From positions 1 through 64,000 of the forward strand of contig JAEVYU010000019.1 of NCBI GenBank assembly GCA_023392595.1: 64,000 nt of DNA. Reading direction: 5' to 3'. The stretch's first letter is position 1; every line of letters starts with the position of its first letter. Position numbers and translations under genes: made by a program. Below, one piece after another: positions 7,874-17,326 of the stretch. The notes beneath the pieces were generated by a model. That model made no database searches and had not been told where the DNA came from. It worked only from the letters and a program-made list of their open reading frames with translations. This DNA comes from Bacillota bacterium (GTDB lineage: Bacteria > Bacillota > UBA4882 > UBA8346).

Positions 7874-8803
7874 ATGAGATATGCAATACTTGGGGCAGGA
7901 GCCATGGGGAGCATTATCGGGGCTACCCTGGCCAAAAGCGGAGCCGAAGTTACCTTAATTGATCCTTATCAAGAACATATGGAGAAGATTCAAGAACAGG
8001 GATTACAGCTTACCATGAATCAAAATAAAGAAACCATCACCATCCATACATGCACCGATCCCCGTCAAGCCGGGCCGGTGGAAGTGATCATCTTATTGGT
8101 GAAAAGAATTCATTCTGTAGCGGCAATGGAGGGAGCCAGAGAGTTAATCCGCGAAAATACTTATATTTGTACTCTCCAGAACGGCTTGGGCAATACCGAA
8201 CTCCTGGAACAATATTTGCCGAAGGAGCACATTTTACAAGGGGTCTTGCGGATTGCCGGCCGAATGAACGGTCCGGGAGACGTTGCCGGGGAAGTAGCCG
8301 GAGGGATTGCTGTCTATCTGGGAAGTCTGGCCAAGGAAAAAGCCTCCATCGACATGGCGCAACAAATCGCAACGGATCTGACATCCGGAGGTCTGCCGTC
8401 CCAGTTTAAAAGCGATGTACAGCAGGACATCTGGACCAAAGCTGTCAATAATATTTGTTTTAACGCTCCCTGCGGCCTTTTACACCTGCGGATCCGGGAG
8501 TATTTTTCCCATCCGGACGGCAAACGAATGGTCGATGAAATCGCCAAAGAAACCATTCAAGTGGCCAAGGCCGAAGGAGTGGTCCTGGACTATCAACAAA
8601 TCATCCGGGATTTGGAAATCAACGTGATACCGGCCATCGGCGACCATTATCCTTCCTTGGCCCAGGATATGCGCAATAAAAGAAAAACCGAAATCGACTC
8701 TCTAAACGGCGCTATCGTCAGATATGGCCATAAGCTTGGAATCCCGACTCCGGTGAATGATTATATCACGCGATTGGTTAAAATCGCGGAAGATAATTAT
8801 TGA
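7874..8803 (+). CDS. panE: 2-dehydropantoate 2-reductase family (ApbA/PanE)
   Basis: A 309-residue NADPH-dependent reductase. In the pantothenate pathway PanE reduces ketopantoate to pantoate. The N-terminal Rossmann motif is GAGAMGSIIG (about 7-16). LLVKRIHS is where the usual VK-T motif sits, and LQNGLGN (about 101-107) is a family hallmark. The C-terminal ApbA_C domain includes DIWTKAVNNICFNAPC and SLAQDMRNKRKTEIDSLNGA. The start follows GAAAGGGTGG. It is transcribed away from the Lrp/AsnC gene with no other pantothenate genes nearby. Substrate identity is therefore tentative, since paralogs act on other 2-oxo acids. Confidence 0.85.
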   Translation: MRYAILGAGAMGSIIGATLAKSGAEVTLIDPYQEHMEKIQEQGLQLTMNQNKETITIHTCTDPRQAGPVEVIILLVKRIHSVAAMEGARELIRENTYICTLQNGLGNTELLEQYLPKEHILQGVLRIAGRMNGPGDVAGEVAGGIAVYLGSLAKEKASIDMAQQIATDLTSGGLPSQFKSDVQQDIWTKAVNNICFNAPCGLLHLRIREYFSHPDGKRMVDEIAKETIQVAKAEGVVLDYQQIIRDLEINVIPAIGDHYPSLAQDMRNKRKTEIDSLNGAIVRYGHKLGIPTPVNDYITRLVKIAEDNY

Positions 8804-8857
8804 CCTTGCTTGTTGATGTTGGCGTCCCGTTTCGGACAATGACGGCCCTTGGTCATT

Positions 8858-9319
8858 TTACGATTGCTTATAAAAAACCGTAAAACCCTTGGTTAAAATT
8901 TTTAGTGCCACCGCCGTAACCGCTCCCCACAACATAGAACCAATTAACATCAGTAAACTAATATCCGGCGGAACAATTGAAAATAACGGTAATTTATATA
9001 AAGTTCCCGGTACAAGAAAAAACAACCATGACGCTGTTGCCAAAGAAATCGCCTTCATCAGATAAAATCGGCTGGTCGTGTATTTAATCATATAGGAAAG
9101 GATGACTCCCAACAGTCCTCCGATAATGAATTCAAAAGCTATGCCTACGATAAAAGCCAAAGCTCCGTCAAAAGGTTGGGTCATTAACAATACTTTTCCG
9201 TAATCGACATAGGTTCGATCAACGAGCCGCAATGAACGAAGGATGATAAAATAAAGCTGTAAGACAAGATCACCGATTACTCCGGCAAAAATTCCTGGGG
9301 AAAATCTATCCTCCATCAA
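8858..9319 (-). CDS. Polytopic membrane protein, function unknown
   Basis: A 153-residue protein with four hydrophobic segments, about 8-28, 52-78, 88-106 and 118-142. The N-terminus MEDRFSPGIFAGVIGDL resembles a widespread but uncharacterised Bacillota membrane family (often MEDRF plus GVIAG). It stands alone between a plus-strand reductase and a short minus-strand gene. No catalytic residues or binding motifs are visible, and I assign no function. Confidence 0.7.
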   Translation of the reverse strand: MMEDRFSPGIFAGVIGDLVLQLYFIILRSLRLVDRTYVDYGKVLLMTQPFDGALAFIVGIAFEFIIGGLLGVILSYMIKYTTSRFYLMKAISLATASWLFFLVPGTLYKLPLFSIVPPDISLLMLIGSMLWGAVTAVALKILTKGFTVFYKQS

Positions 9320-9446
9320 TATCCTCTTATAGAAAGTTTGAAGTATAAAGTTCCCTAAATTTAAGCGATTATTCGCCCCAATGATAATCAGCGGCGCCTT
9401 CAGGTAAACATCACTTTACCGGTTCCGGATGCCATCAAGGATTCTT

Positions 9447-9647
9447 TTAGACTTCAGCCACAGGCCTGCAAGGACAATCAATCGATTTGAGATATTTATC
9501 GATTTTTTGGATGAAGCCTTCCAAATGATTGATTAACACCGTATTGAGTTTAGTCAGTCTTCGATTGGACAGCATATAAAATAAATAGTTAATCATTCCC
9601 CCGGCAATAATACCCGTTAACAATAAAATGATTTCCCTTGAATCCAA
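9447..9647 (-). CDS. Short single-pass membrane protein
   Basis: A 66-residue protein starting at TTG 9647, supported by GGGAGGG five to six bases upstream. The frame extends further (to 9725) without a ribosome site. One transmembrane helix (about 6-25, LLLTGIIAGGMINYLFYML) is followed by a basic, amphipathic, probably coiled tail (NRRLTKLNTVLINHLEGFIQKIDKYL) and a cysteine pair near the end (CPC). No family is recognised. Reasonable ribosome site and composition make it a plausible real gene. Confidence 0.55.
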   Translation of the reverse strand: MDSREIILLLTGIIAGGMINYLFYMLSNRRLTKLNTVLINHLEGFIQKIDKYLKSIDCPCRPVAEV

Positions 9648-9773
9648 TGGAGCCCTCCCGGAATATCCGCTATTCTTACTTTGGCATTTTACGCCGTTCT
9701 CCGCAGTTTGGTTCCTCTTTACCAAAGGAGATTTTTCCCAACCGAAATTTCTGATGGTACAAAATGCAATGTT

Positions 9774-10664
9774 TCATTCATACTTTTTTAAACTCCTGCC
9801 ACCTCCTTGCTTCTTTACAAGCGGTATCCAAACTTCGCATCGATAATCCGGGGCATTCAAATTACCCGGCGGATACACTTCAAGTTCGGGACCGTCGGCA
9901 TGTTCATACCCGGTGGCCGGAAACCACTCCTGAAATATTCGCTCAAATACCTTCTGGATGGCATCCGGCATGGAACCGGTCGAAGTAAAAACTGCCCAGG
10001 TGGATGCGGGAATCTTCCGGACGGCAAATTCCCCTCCGCTATGCTCTTCTCCCCTTTTAACTGCGATCATATAAGTGAATTGCTCTTTATCCTGTTCCAT
10101 ATCCATACAAATGCCCAGCATTTCCTGGGCTTTATCCATGCAAAGTTTTTCGCAGGTCCCGTCCTGGCAACATTCGGTCCAAAAGGCAGGGATCCTTTTT
10201 AAATTCTCACCATCCTTGGTACTGACTTTAAGCGCTTTACCTATGACCTGAAAAGCTTCTTTCGCTACGATTTTATAATCCATTTGTTGATCTCCTTTCA
10301 ATGACATCTGAAATGAGATGCGCGGGAATGCTTTCAGTTTTTGACCGGAGGCCCGCGCCGCAGTCGGACTGATCCCATGCAACTGTTTAAAGGCTTTGGC
10401 AAAAGACTCCGGTGTTTCATAACCATACTTGAAGGCCACATCAATGACCTTGACCTGCCGGACCGCCAATTCCTGGGCGGCCAAGGTAAGCCTGCGTTTG
10501 CGCAGATAGTCCATGACCGTGATGCCGGTAAGCATGTGAAACATCCGTTGAAAATGAAAGGAGGACGCATAGGCGACTTGGGAAACCTCCGCGATATCCA
10601 AGGATTCTTCGATATGTTGTTCCATATAATCAATCGCATCGGTCATTCTTTGCAGCCACTCCAA
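9774..10664 (-). CDS. AraC family regulator with GyrI-like effector domain
   Basis: A 296-residue regulator with two AraC helix-turn-helices at the N-terminus (about 5-105): SLDIAEVSQVAYASSFHFQR and VIDVAFKYGYETPESFAKAF with HGISPTAAR. The C-terminal GyrI/Rob-like ligand domain (about 125-290) contains a cysteine-rich patch (CCQDGTCEKLC), and small hydrophobic molecules are the usual ligands. The start is TTG 10664. It is divergent from the C45 hydrolase gene, with an inverted repeat between them. A second regulator of the same architecture is at 23849-24754. Confidence 0.9.
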   Translation of the reverse strand: MEWLQRMTDAIDYMEQHIEESLDIAEVSQVAYASSFHFQRMFHMLTGITVMDYLRKRRLTLAAQELAVRQVKVIDVAFKYGYETPESFAKAFKQLHGISPTAARASGQKLKAFPRISFQMSLKGDQQMDYKIVAKEAFQVIGKALKVSTKDGENLKRIPAFWTECCQDGTCEKLCMDKAQEMLGICMDMEQDKEQFTYMIAVKRGEEHSGGEFAVRKIPASTWAVFTSTGSMPDAIQKVFERIFQEWFPATGYEHADGPELEVYPPGNLNAPDYRCEVWIPLVKKQGGGRSLKKYE

Positions 10665-10713
10665 ACCGTTTTCCGCCCCCAGTCAAGATCAGCATATCAT
10701 TTTATCTCCAAAC

Positions 10714-10752
10714 AATCCTGTCATTTTATGCTGTTGTTCGACAGGATTTTTT
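10714..10752 (+). promoter_or_regulatory. Inverted repeat between AraC and C45 genes
   Basis: AATCCTGTC (10714-10722) and GACAGGATT (10740-10748) form a perfect nine-base stem with a 17-base loop, ending in a T run on the plus strand. It sits about 65 bases before the C45 gene start. It could be an attenuator/terminator in the leader or an operator for the divergent AraC regulator. Confidence 0.5.
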
Positions 10753-10816
10753 CCACATCCTGTGATACGATCCCTACTACCATATTACCTAAAAAAAATC
10801 AATCAAGGAGGTAGAC

Positions 10817-11968
10817 ATGAACGAAACCCCATTTCAAGAAATCTCATTTCAAAAGGTTGTATTGGAAGGAACAGCTTACGAAGTCGGCAGAAAACAAGGT
10901 GAGTGGATTCAAAATGACACCAAGGCAGTCAGGTTTTTTACCTCCCCGCCCGAGGGACAAAAATATCCCACTCCCAAAGAAATGGAGCCAATCTTAAAAT
11001 TCTTCGACAAACATTGCCCCGGATTGAACGATGAAATCCAGGGATTTGCGGATAGCCTAGGAGTTCCCCTTGAGCATATCATTTATTATCCCTTTTCGTA
11101 CTCCCACGGCAGTAACTTCAGCTGCGGCTGCAGCCAGATGGCGCTTCTCTCCTCCGCTACCGCAGAGGGACACATTTATGTAGGCAGAAGCTATGAATGG
11201 AGCCTCCAGGATGATTTCCGCCTTTGTACCACCCGTATTCACGGCAAAGCTGCCCATCTTGGATTTTCATTGTTACAATTCGGCCGTATCGACGGCATGA
11301 ACGAACACGGGCTGTGCGTCACCATGTCCGCCGGATGTCCCCTGGTGCAGCCGGCTGAAGATGGATGCCGCTTCTGGGCGGTAGTCCGGACGGTGCTTGA
11401 CCGTTGCCACTCGGTTCCGGAAGCGTTGGAAATTATCCGGATCATTCCAATCTCGTTTCATCTGAACCTATTGCTCACCGATAAATACGGCGAATCGGCG
11501 CTCATCGAAATGTTTTCTTCCAAACGGGCCATCAAACGAATCGGACCCCATACCCAAGAACAAACCCTCTGGTCTACCAATCATTACGCTCTTCCCGAAA
11601 TGATCGCCTACGATCGGGGACGGATGTGGATGTCGGTCGTCCGGTATCAAAAAATCGCGTCGTTTCTCGGGAACCCTAACCCACCCATAAGTAAAGAGCA
11701 ATTGCGGGAACTTTTGTCGAAACCCGTTCCGGAGGGTTTGTGCTGCCACTATTATCATGATGGCTTCGGCACTCTGTGGTCGGAGATCTTTGATGTTACA
11801 ACTGGAACCGTCGAGGTTTGTTTGGGTTCCCCGGCGGTTAACAACTGGTACACCTTTGATTTATCCGCTCCGTCAGGGACGGAGAAATACTACGCCAAGT
11901 TTCCGCTTGAATCTCCCGGCCATCCGGAGCAATTTTTCAGGAAGCTGACGCCGGGAACCAATGATTGA
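10817..11968 (+). CDS. C45-type acyltransferase/linear amide hydrolase (Ntn family)
   Basis: A 383-residue protein of the C45 peptidase / isopenicillin-N acyltransferase-like family. These Ntn hydrolases self-cleave to expose a catalytic cysteine and then hydrolyse or transfer acyl amides. The N-terminal region (GTAYEVGRKQGEWIQ, LNDEIQGFADSLGV) and the SCGCSQ junction with C103/C105 match the family. GRSYEW, GRIDGMNEHGLCVTMS and LWSTNHY follow in the expected order. The likely nucleophile is C105. There is no signal peptide. A strong AAGGAGG precedes the ATG. It is divergent from an AraC/GyrI regulator that may control it. The substrate is unknown. Confidence 0.8.
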   Translation: MNETPFQEISFQKVVLEGTAYEVGRKQGEWIQNDTKAVRFFTSPPEGQKYPTPKEMEPILKFFDKHCPGLNDEIQGFADSLGVPLEHIIYYPFSYSHGSNFSCGCSQMALLSSATAEGHIYVGRSYEWSLQDDFRLCTTRIHGKAAHLGFSLLQFGRIDGMNEHGLCVTMSAGCPLVQPAEDGCRFWAVVRTVLDRCHSVPEALEIIRIIPISFHLNLLLTDKYGESALIEMFSSKRAIKRIGPHTQEQTLWSTNHYALPEMIAYDRGRMWMSVVRYQKIASFLGNPNPPISKEQLRELLSKPVPEGLCCHYYHDGFGTLWSEIFDVTTGTVEVCLGSPAVNNWYTFDLSAPSGTEKYYAKFPLESPGHPEQFFRKLTPGTND

Positions 11969-12100
11969 AATCGTATCAGTGATTACCAACTAAGAAACGG
12001 ATTTGAATTACTCCCCGAGGACAAATATAGAATTACAAATTCTTTCTTGGTCTTCTTACCGGGTTTGTTTAATCTTCCTTCACTCCAGTACTTTCCAAAA

Positions 12101-12126
12101 AGGGGGCTCCCTCGCCCCTTCTTTCA
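12101..12126 (+). terminator. Probable terminator after the C45 gene
   Basis: GGGGC/GCCCC stem with a TCCCTC loop followed by TTCTTT, about 130 bases beyond the C45 stop. Short but GC-rich. Confidence 0.55.
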
Positions 12127-12387
12127 TCTCTCATAATACATAAGTGTTTCCGAACTTACATTGAATCAAATCATCCAAGACCTCTTCCAATCTCGGTTAT
12201 ATCGCCTCATCCCAAAGTATTAGAATCAAAATATCATCCGATGGATTGATATCATCCGTTTGGAATAGAAATAAAAACCCTCTTAAAATAGAATTGATTA
12301 TACCATGGAAAATTTGTATTTTAAAGCTCATGGGGGGCAGTTTAATTTAAAGTTGATTATCAATTCCGCAATGATAAGGATAATTTC
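12127..12387. promoter_or_regulatory. Leader of the envelope/glycan cluster with a direct repeat
   Basis: This stretch separates the C45 terminator from the first cluster gene. ATATCATCCG occurs twice (12231-12240 and 12249-12258), offset by 18 bases, the first copy forming part of a near-palindrome. The pair could be a regulator site, for example for the LuxR protein at the cluster end, but this is speculation. No clear -35/-10 pair was found. Confidence 0.35.
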
Positions 12388-14301
12388 ATGAAGATACCGA
12401 TGATAACTGGAGAAAAGAAAATAATATCCATACCATTCCTTGAAAAACAGCATTTCATAAAGCCTGGACTTTTCATCATTCTCTCTTGTCTTTTGTCATT
12501 ATGCATTGTAGAAAGATCGTCCGCGCAATGGGATGCCTATTTTCCCAAAGGTAATCCTTTGGTACTCCCGCTAACAGCCCCGGATGAAGAAAATCCTCAA
12601 TGGAAGCTTGCCGTCGGCATAGATGACCAACTTTATGCTGTAAACTTCAAAACCGGCCAACTTATTGTTTTTAACCTATCTCAAAGCCTGGCGCGTCTCA
12701 TTCATTTGCCTCTTCCAGTGGAGGCATTGACAAAGTCAGGTTCCATCTGGATCCTTGAAGACCGGATTTATCTAAAAGGTTCTGAAGATAACCAGCTCTG
12801 GGTTTTAAATTCTCAGGGTGTCTTCCTGCAAAAGCTCAATCTGCAATGCGCCCCCGATCGTTATTATAACTTTACAGGTATGACGGTTGATCCCCGAGGA
12901 TATATCTATCTTTTGGATGCCCAATCGCTCGAAATAATAACATTCGATTACAATGGCAAATACGAAGGCATCCTTGGAAAGAAAGGCGAGCGGTTCAATA
13001 ACCTGCCGGCTCTACCTGAATGTTTCTGTCTTGACAATGAGGGAAATTTTTATTTTGCGGTATACAACGCTGATACCGGTGAAAGCAGGATTATCAAATT
13101 CTCTTATCAAGGACGCTTTGATATGGCCTTTACCGGAACTGTCACCGGCTATCATTATCGAAACCTTTGGGTTGACTCGTTTCAAAATCTCTATGCAACA
13201 GTACCCGAAAACTCTATGGTGATCAAATTTGATTCCCGGGGCCAGGAGATCTGCAAATTTCATGCAGAGAATTCCGGCAGCTTGGCTGTGAACAATCAGG
13301 GGATTATTTTCACAGCCTCATCAAAAGGCAATATCATTAACCAATTTCTCCCATCCCAAACCATCCATTTGATTGAGCTCGGCAACCGGGCTCTGCATGA
13401 CGACGACAATCCCGATCGAGCCGAATCCTATTTGAAGCAAGCCCTGATCCTAAACAACCAATTGCCATATATTCATAGTATTTTAGGGGAAGTTTACTTC
13501 CATCAACGCCGCTTTTGGAAGGCTATGGAAGAGTTCAAATATTTACGGGACTATTGGCGATATTCCCAATCTCTAGTTAGTTTTCGGTATGATTTTCTAA
13601 TCAATTACGGAATCCTTTGCGGGACCTTACTGGTCAGCCTTATCATTTTTGGTTTCAAAATATCATCCCATTTCCATCCATTATGGCGTGACTGGCCGCC
13701 AATTAAAATCTTATTATGTCCCAGGACATTCTTGACAAATTCCCAACAAATTTTGACACCTGCGATTGCATGGTCTTTTGTTTTAATCCTGGCTATCAGT
13801 TATTATTTCAGCCGGTATTGTACTAATCCAATTTTTATTGGGGAACGGCAAGTGTTTTCATTCAATATTTTTTGCCGTGACTCGGCAGTTATTCTGATTT
13901 TAGCATGGATTGGGTCTGGAGTGGCTTATAAAGTCGGCGAATTATTTCAAGGAATAGCAACCTATCAGGATCTTTCGGCCGGAATTGCCGTCAGTGCATC
14001 TCCACTGATAATTGGCTTTCCACTATTGGCTTTGATAAGCCACATTCTTACCTATAATGAATTATGGGTATATCAGTGTCTCAATTATCTTTTGATATTT
14101 TGGGCGACAGCGTTGTTTTGGATGACCCTAAAAGTATCAGAAGATTTTAGCCAGGGCAAAGCCCTGTCCGTCGGCTTGCTTAATCTGGCAGCAACAGGAT
14201 TGGTTTTGCTTTTTGTTATTTTCTTGATTGGCCTTAACCGCCAACTGATAAGCTTTTGTTATGATTTGATTTATGAAATATATACCCGGCTGGCCGGATA
14301 A
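12388..14301 (+). CDS. NHL-propeller/TPR/Yip1 composite membrane protein
   Basis: A 637-residue protein with an unusual domain order. A signal or anchor segment lies at about 27-46. A beta-propeller-like region (about 50-330) repeats short hydrophobic strands ending in aspartate/asparagine-glycine turns, such as GMTVDPRGYIYLLDA and LWVDSFQNLYAT. Then comes one to two TPR-like helices (335-390: ESYLKQALILNNQLPYIHSI), a transmembrane helix (about 408-428), and a C-terminal Yip1-like multi-helix membrane domain (about 440-637, with WRDWPPIKILLCPRTFL). The propeller is predicted outside the membrane. It is first in a nine-gene cluster. No function is assigned; a sensing or scaffold role is a guess. 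Confidence 0.75.
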   Translation: MKIPMITGEKKIISIPFLEKQHFIKPGLFIILSCLLSLCIVERSSAQWDAYFPKGNPLVLPLTAPDEENPQWKLAVGIDDQLYAVNFKTGQLIVFNLSQSLARLIHLPLPVEALTKSGSIWILEDRIYLKGSEDNQLWVLNSQGVFLQKLNLQCAPDRYYNFTGMTVDPRGYIYLLDAQSLEIITFDYNGKYEGILGKKGERFNNLPALPECFCLDNEGNFYFAVYNADTGESRIIKFSYQGRFDMAFTGTVTGYHYRNLWVDSFQNLYATVPENSMVIKFDSRGQEICKFHAENSGSLAVNNQGIIFTASSKGNIINQFLPSQTIHLIELGNRALHDDDNPDRAESYLKQALILNNQLPYIHSILGEVYFHQRRFWKAMEEFKYLRDYWRYSQSLVSFRYDFLINYGILCGTLLVSLIIFGFKISSHFHPLWRDWPPIKILLCPRTFLTNSQQILTPAIAWSFVLILAISYYFSRYCTNPIFIGERQVFSFNIFCRDSAVILILAWIGSGVAYKVGELFQGIATYQDLSAGIAVSASPLIIGFPLLALISHILTYNELWVYQCLNYLLIFWATALFWMTLKVSEDFSQGKALSVGLLNLAATGLVLLFVIFLIGLNRQLISFCYDLIYEIYTRLAG

Positions 14302-14332
14302 ATTTAACTCTTGATGATTGGAGGTTTAGGCG

Positions 14333-16519
14333 GTGTCAATGAGACTTAAATCCGGATGGTTACTTTTTCGCTGTATCATTTTGATTTACATCGGGTTTGC
14401 TTTTTGGGAATATGGCTGTTTAGCCGCTGAAGGGCTCTTGATGCAAAAGGATTCCCAAAACAGCGAATCACGCTGGCGGAGAATATCCTCCAGCGGACAG
14501 CTTGAATTATGGATTCAACCTAGTTCCGGGCTACTTCGGATTAGGGACCGCAGGATCAACTTTAAGTGGGAGGCGGATTCTTCGACGGAAATTGTTCCCG
14601 CAGCCTATCAAACAATCGCCGATTACTGGAAAGTTGCCTATCAATCCGCTTTTATCGTCCGGTATCTGAATGATTCCGGAAATCTGGAGACCGTCTTCAC
14701 CGGTCAACCGGAATGTCAGAAACAATTAATCTCCTGTCCCTCAGGGGCAATTTTTCGCTTTTATTTTACAGATTGCCAAATCGGTTTCCAGGCGGTTTAT
14801 ACGTTGGGCAGGGACCATAATCTTCAAATTGTCATCCCGTTTAAAAAGATTAGGGACCCTAAGGGGCGGCTATTGGACATTCGGGTTCTGCCCTATTTCG
14901 GCCCTCTTACACGCCACAGCCGCGATTATTTGGTTATTCCCGACGGATGCGGTGGAATCGTCAAACCGGATCACTACGCGCAAAGTTATAAACCGGCCCG
15001 TATTTATGGTGAACGTTTCAGTTGGAATACCCGGTTGGATAATGGCCAAAGCACCCGGGTTTTACAGCTGACTGATTATACCAATCCTGAAAACATTTTT
15101 TTAAGTTTACCCATTTTGGGAGTTGTTAAAGAAAATGCAGCTTTTCTAGGGATGATATCTCAGGGCCAATTTCAAGCCGAGATGGGAGTAGAAATTAGTC
15201 CGCTTACTTTAAGACCGGCCATATCAACACGTTTGATTTTTCGGGAATTAACCTACGATATACTTGGCCGGCTTCATTCCAGTCCGGTTTTTGACGGTGG
15301 TGACCGGATCATGAATTACTATTTTCTGACAGGATCTGACGCTTCTTATGTGGGTATCGCCCGGAAATACCGGAAGATATCAATAACTTCAATGAGGCCC
15401 TCCCAAACGACTCCCGTCCAAAAGGAATTCCGGTTGCGACTGTTTATGGCAGTAAATGAGAAATATCTTGATACCTCTCGCTTAATCTGTCTTACCAAAT
15501 TTAAACAAGCGGAAACAATTCTCAAAGATCTCCATCAACAGGGAGTGCTTCATATTCAAGTGATATTAGTAGGTTGGTCAAACCGGGGTTATCTCGGTGA
15601 TAATCCTCGGCACTTTCCTCCCGACCGTCGCCTTGGCGGCGCCCACGGGTTGAAACGATTGATTTCAGTTGCCGAACAACTTGGGATCTCCATCGGTCTG
15701 CAATTTGACAACTCCTATGCATTTAGAAAAAGTCATGGCTTTAAGCGCAGCGATACCGTGAAAGATATCCAAAATATACCGATTGATATCGGTTTTGGTC
15801 AGAAAGAATATCTATTATGTCCGGAAGTGGCCTGGAAAAACTTTTTAAAAAAAGATTTCCGGATGATTCAAGATTATAAACTTAAAGGTCTCCTGCTCTT
15901 TGATGGCCTGAACCAGGGATTTTTCAATTGTTATGATCCAGATCATCCCGCGGGCTACCAATCAACGGCGGATTTGATCCGGGATTCTTTCCACATGATT
16001 TCCAAAACCAACCCGATCGCCGTTACCGCAAGTTCCGATTTTTTGTATCCCAATGTTGCTGCTTTTTACGATTTACCGGCCCGATCATCTGACAATTGTG
16101 ACGAATCGATTCCTCTCATTCCGATTGTTTATCATGGATGGGTGCCTTACTCCTTTAACCCCATCAACATTCGATGCGATGGCCGTAGGGAATTTTTAAA
16201 ATCACTGGAATACGGAGCCATTCCCAATGCCTATTTAACCATGAATTCAGTCGACGAACTCATCTACGCCCAATACAACCCCCTTGTAAGCGGTAAATAT
16301 ACCGATTGGCGTATAAAGGTCATCCATGAATACCGTATTTATGAAAAAAATTTACATGTATTGCAAAACCGGCTGATCATCGATCACCAAAAAATTGCGA
16401 AGGATGTCTATCTAACCGCCTACGACGATGGAACCAAAACAATTGTTAATTATGGCTCCAACGCCTATTCCTATAACGGGAGGAAGATATCGGCGCTCAA
16501 TTATATTATTGTGAGGTGA
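14333..16519 (+). CDS. Secreted DUF5696-like glycosidase-fold protein
   Basis: A 728-residue exported protein. The signal segment is at about 10-32. An N-terminal beta-rich, carbohydrate-binding-like half (about 45-330) precedes a TIM-barrel-like half (about 350-690). There, ILVGWSNRGYLGDNPRHFPP, GISIGLQFDNSYAF and GLLLFDGLNQGFF follow the beta-strand/aspartate pattern of GH101-like and DUF5696 proteins. The start is GTG 14333 with GGAGG eight bases upstream; ATG 14339 is spaced worse. It lies 31 bases after the composite protein and five before the Yip1 gene. Family assignment is from memory; the catalytic residues are not identified. Confidence 0.65.
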   Translation: MSMRLKSGWLLFRCIILIYIGFAFWEYGCLAAEGLLMQKDSQNSESRWRRISSSGQLELWIQPSSGLLRIRDRRINFKWEADSSTEIVPAAYQTIADYWKVAYQSAFIVRYLNDSGNLETVFTGQPECQKQLISCPSGAIFRFYFTDCQIGFQAVYTLGRDHNLQIVIPFKKIRDPKGRLLDIRVLPYFGPLTRHSRDYLVIPDGCGGIVKPDHYAQSYKPARIYGERFSWNTRLDNGQSTRVLQLTDYTNPENIFLSLPILGVVKENAAFLGMISQGQFQAEMGVEISPLTLRPAISTRLIFRELTYDILGRLHSSPVFDGGDRIMNYYFLTGSDASYVGIARKYRKISITSMRPSQTTPVQKEFRLRLFMAVNEKYLDTSRLICLTKFKQAETILKDLHQQGVLHIQVILVGWSNRGYLGDNPRHFPPDRRLGGAHGLKRLISVAEQLGISIGLQFDNSYAFRKSHGFKRSDTVKDIQNIPIDIGFGQKEYLLCPEVAWKNFLKKDFRMIQDYKLKGLLLFDGLNQGFFNCYDPDHPAGYQSTADLIRDSFHMISKTNPIAVTASSDFLYPNVAAFYDLPARSSDNCDESIPLIPIVYHGWVPYSFNPINIRCDGRREFLKSLEYGAIPNAYLTMNSVDELIYAQYNPLVSGKYTDWRIKVIHEYRIYEKNLHVLQNRLIIDHQKIAKDVYLTAYDDGTKTIVNYGSNAYSYNGRKISALNYIIVR

Positions 16520-16523
16520 AAAT

Positions 16524-17309
16524 ATGTGCAAATTAAAATTTCCCCTTTTTATCTCATCGAAGAATCCAGGAATACAGCAACCTCGGTTACGCTCCCGGGA
16601 TGTTATCAATGCCTTTTTGGGCGAAGCCGGGGCAATCCGAGGATTGCTGGGGAGAATGAATTGGTGGTATGTTACAGCCGGTATTGGATTGCTTGATGCT
16701 GTCATACATCTGATACTCATTCAAAATCTTGATATTTGCTATTTATACGCTCAACCTCTCATCAAAGGGTTTAGTGTCACTTTGCCGGAAGCCATGATTA
16801 CTGTCACCGGTTCCGGCTGGCTTGGGGTCATTTTAGAACCTCTTTGGCTGACATTGGTCCTAGAGGTGATTGCCTATTTTTTTTTCCGGATATCCAAAAT
16901 TCTTAAGGGTATCGGCAGTTTTCATGAACACTTGGGAATGGTTTCAATCCATGCAATGATTATTTTGTTGGGACAAGTAACCGGCTATATTATCATCGGT
17001 TCTATTGGTTTCACGGGCTTAAGTGATCTGCGCGATCTAACGCCCGGCGTGGGACTTGGCCTTCTTTCCTTGTTTACAGTGGAACGGATGGGTTTATTTT
17101 ATCGTGAAATCGTAAGAGGATTTGATTTATTCGGGATCTGGCTCATTCTATCGGGCACCTCCCTGCTTCAGATAATCGACGGCTTCAGGCGGCTTAAATC
17201 ATTCATTCAAATATTAGGATATTTTGCTATTTATCTTGCCTTTCGCTGGTTTCTCGAAGGCAAAGGATGTCAATTATGGCATTATTTATGGCTTTCAGGA
17301 AGAATCTAA
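16524..17309 (+). CDS. Yip1 family membrane protein
   Basis: A 261-residue polytopic protein with about five to six hydrophobic segments (about 48-70, 100-125, 140-165, 175-190, 205-240). An N-terminal cytoplasmic region contains the GAIRGLLGRMNWWYV entry typical of bacterial Yip1 domains. Bacterial Yip1 proteins have no established biochemical role. The ribosome site GAGGTG precedes the ATG. It is tightly linked on both sides, so it belongs to the cluster transcript. The first cluster protein ends in a second, divergent Yip1-like domain, so the two may pair (inference). Confidence 0.7.
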   Translation: MCKLKFPLFISSKNPGIQQPRLRSRDVINAFLGEAGAIRGLLGRMNWWYVTAGIGLLDAVIHLILIQNLDICYLYAQPLIKGFSVTLPEAMITVTGSGWLGVILEPLWLTLVLEVIAYFFFRISKILKGIGSFHEHLGMVSIHAMIILLGQVTGYIIIGSIGFTGLSDLRDLTPGVGLGLLSLFTVERMGLFYREIVRGFDLFGIWLILSGTSLLQIIDGFRRLKSFIQILGYFAIYLAFRWFLEGKGCQLWHYLWLSGRI

Positions 17310-17326
17310 AAAATGGGGATTCATCA

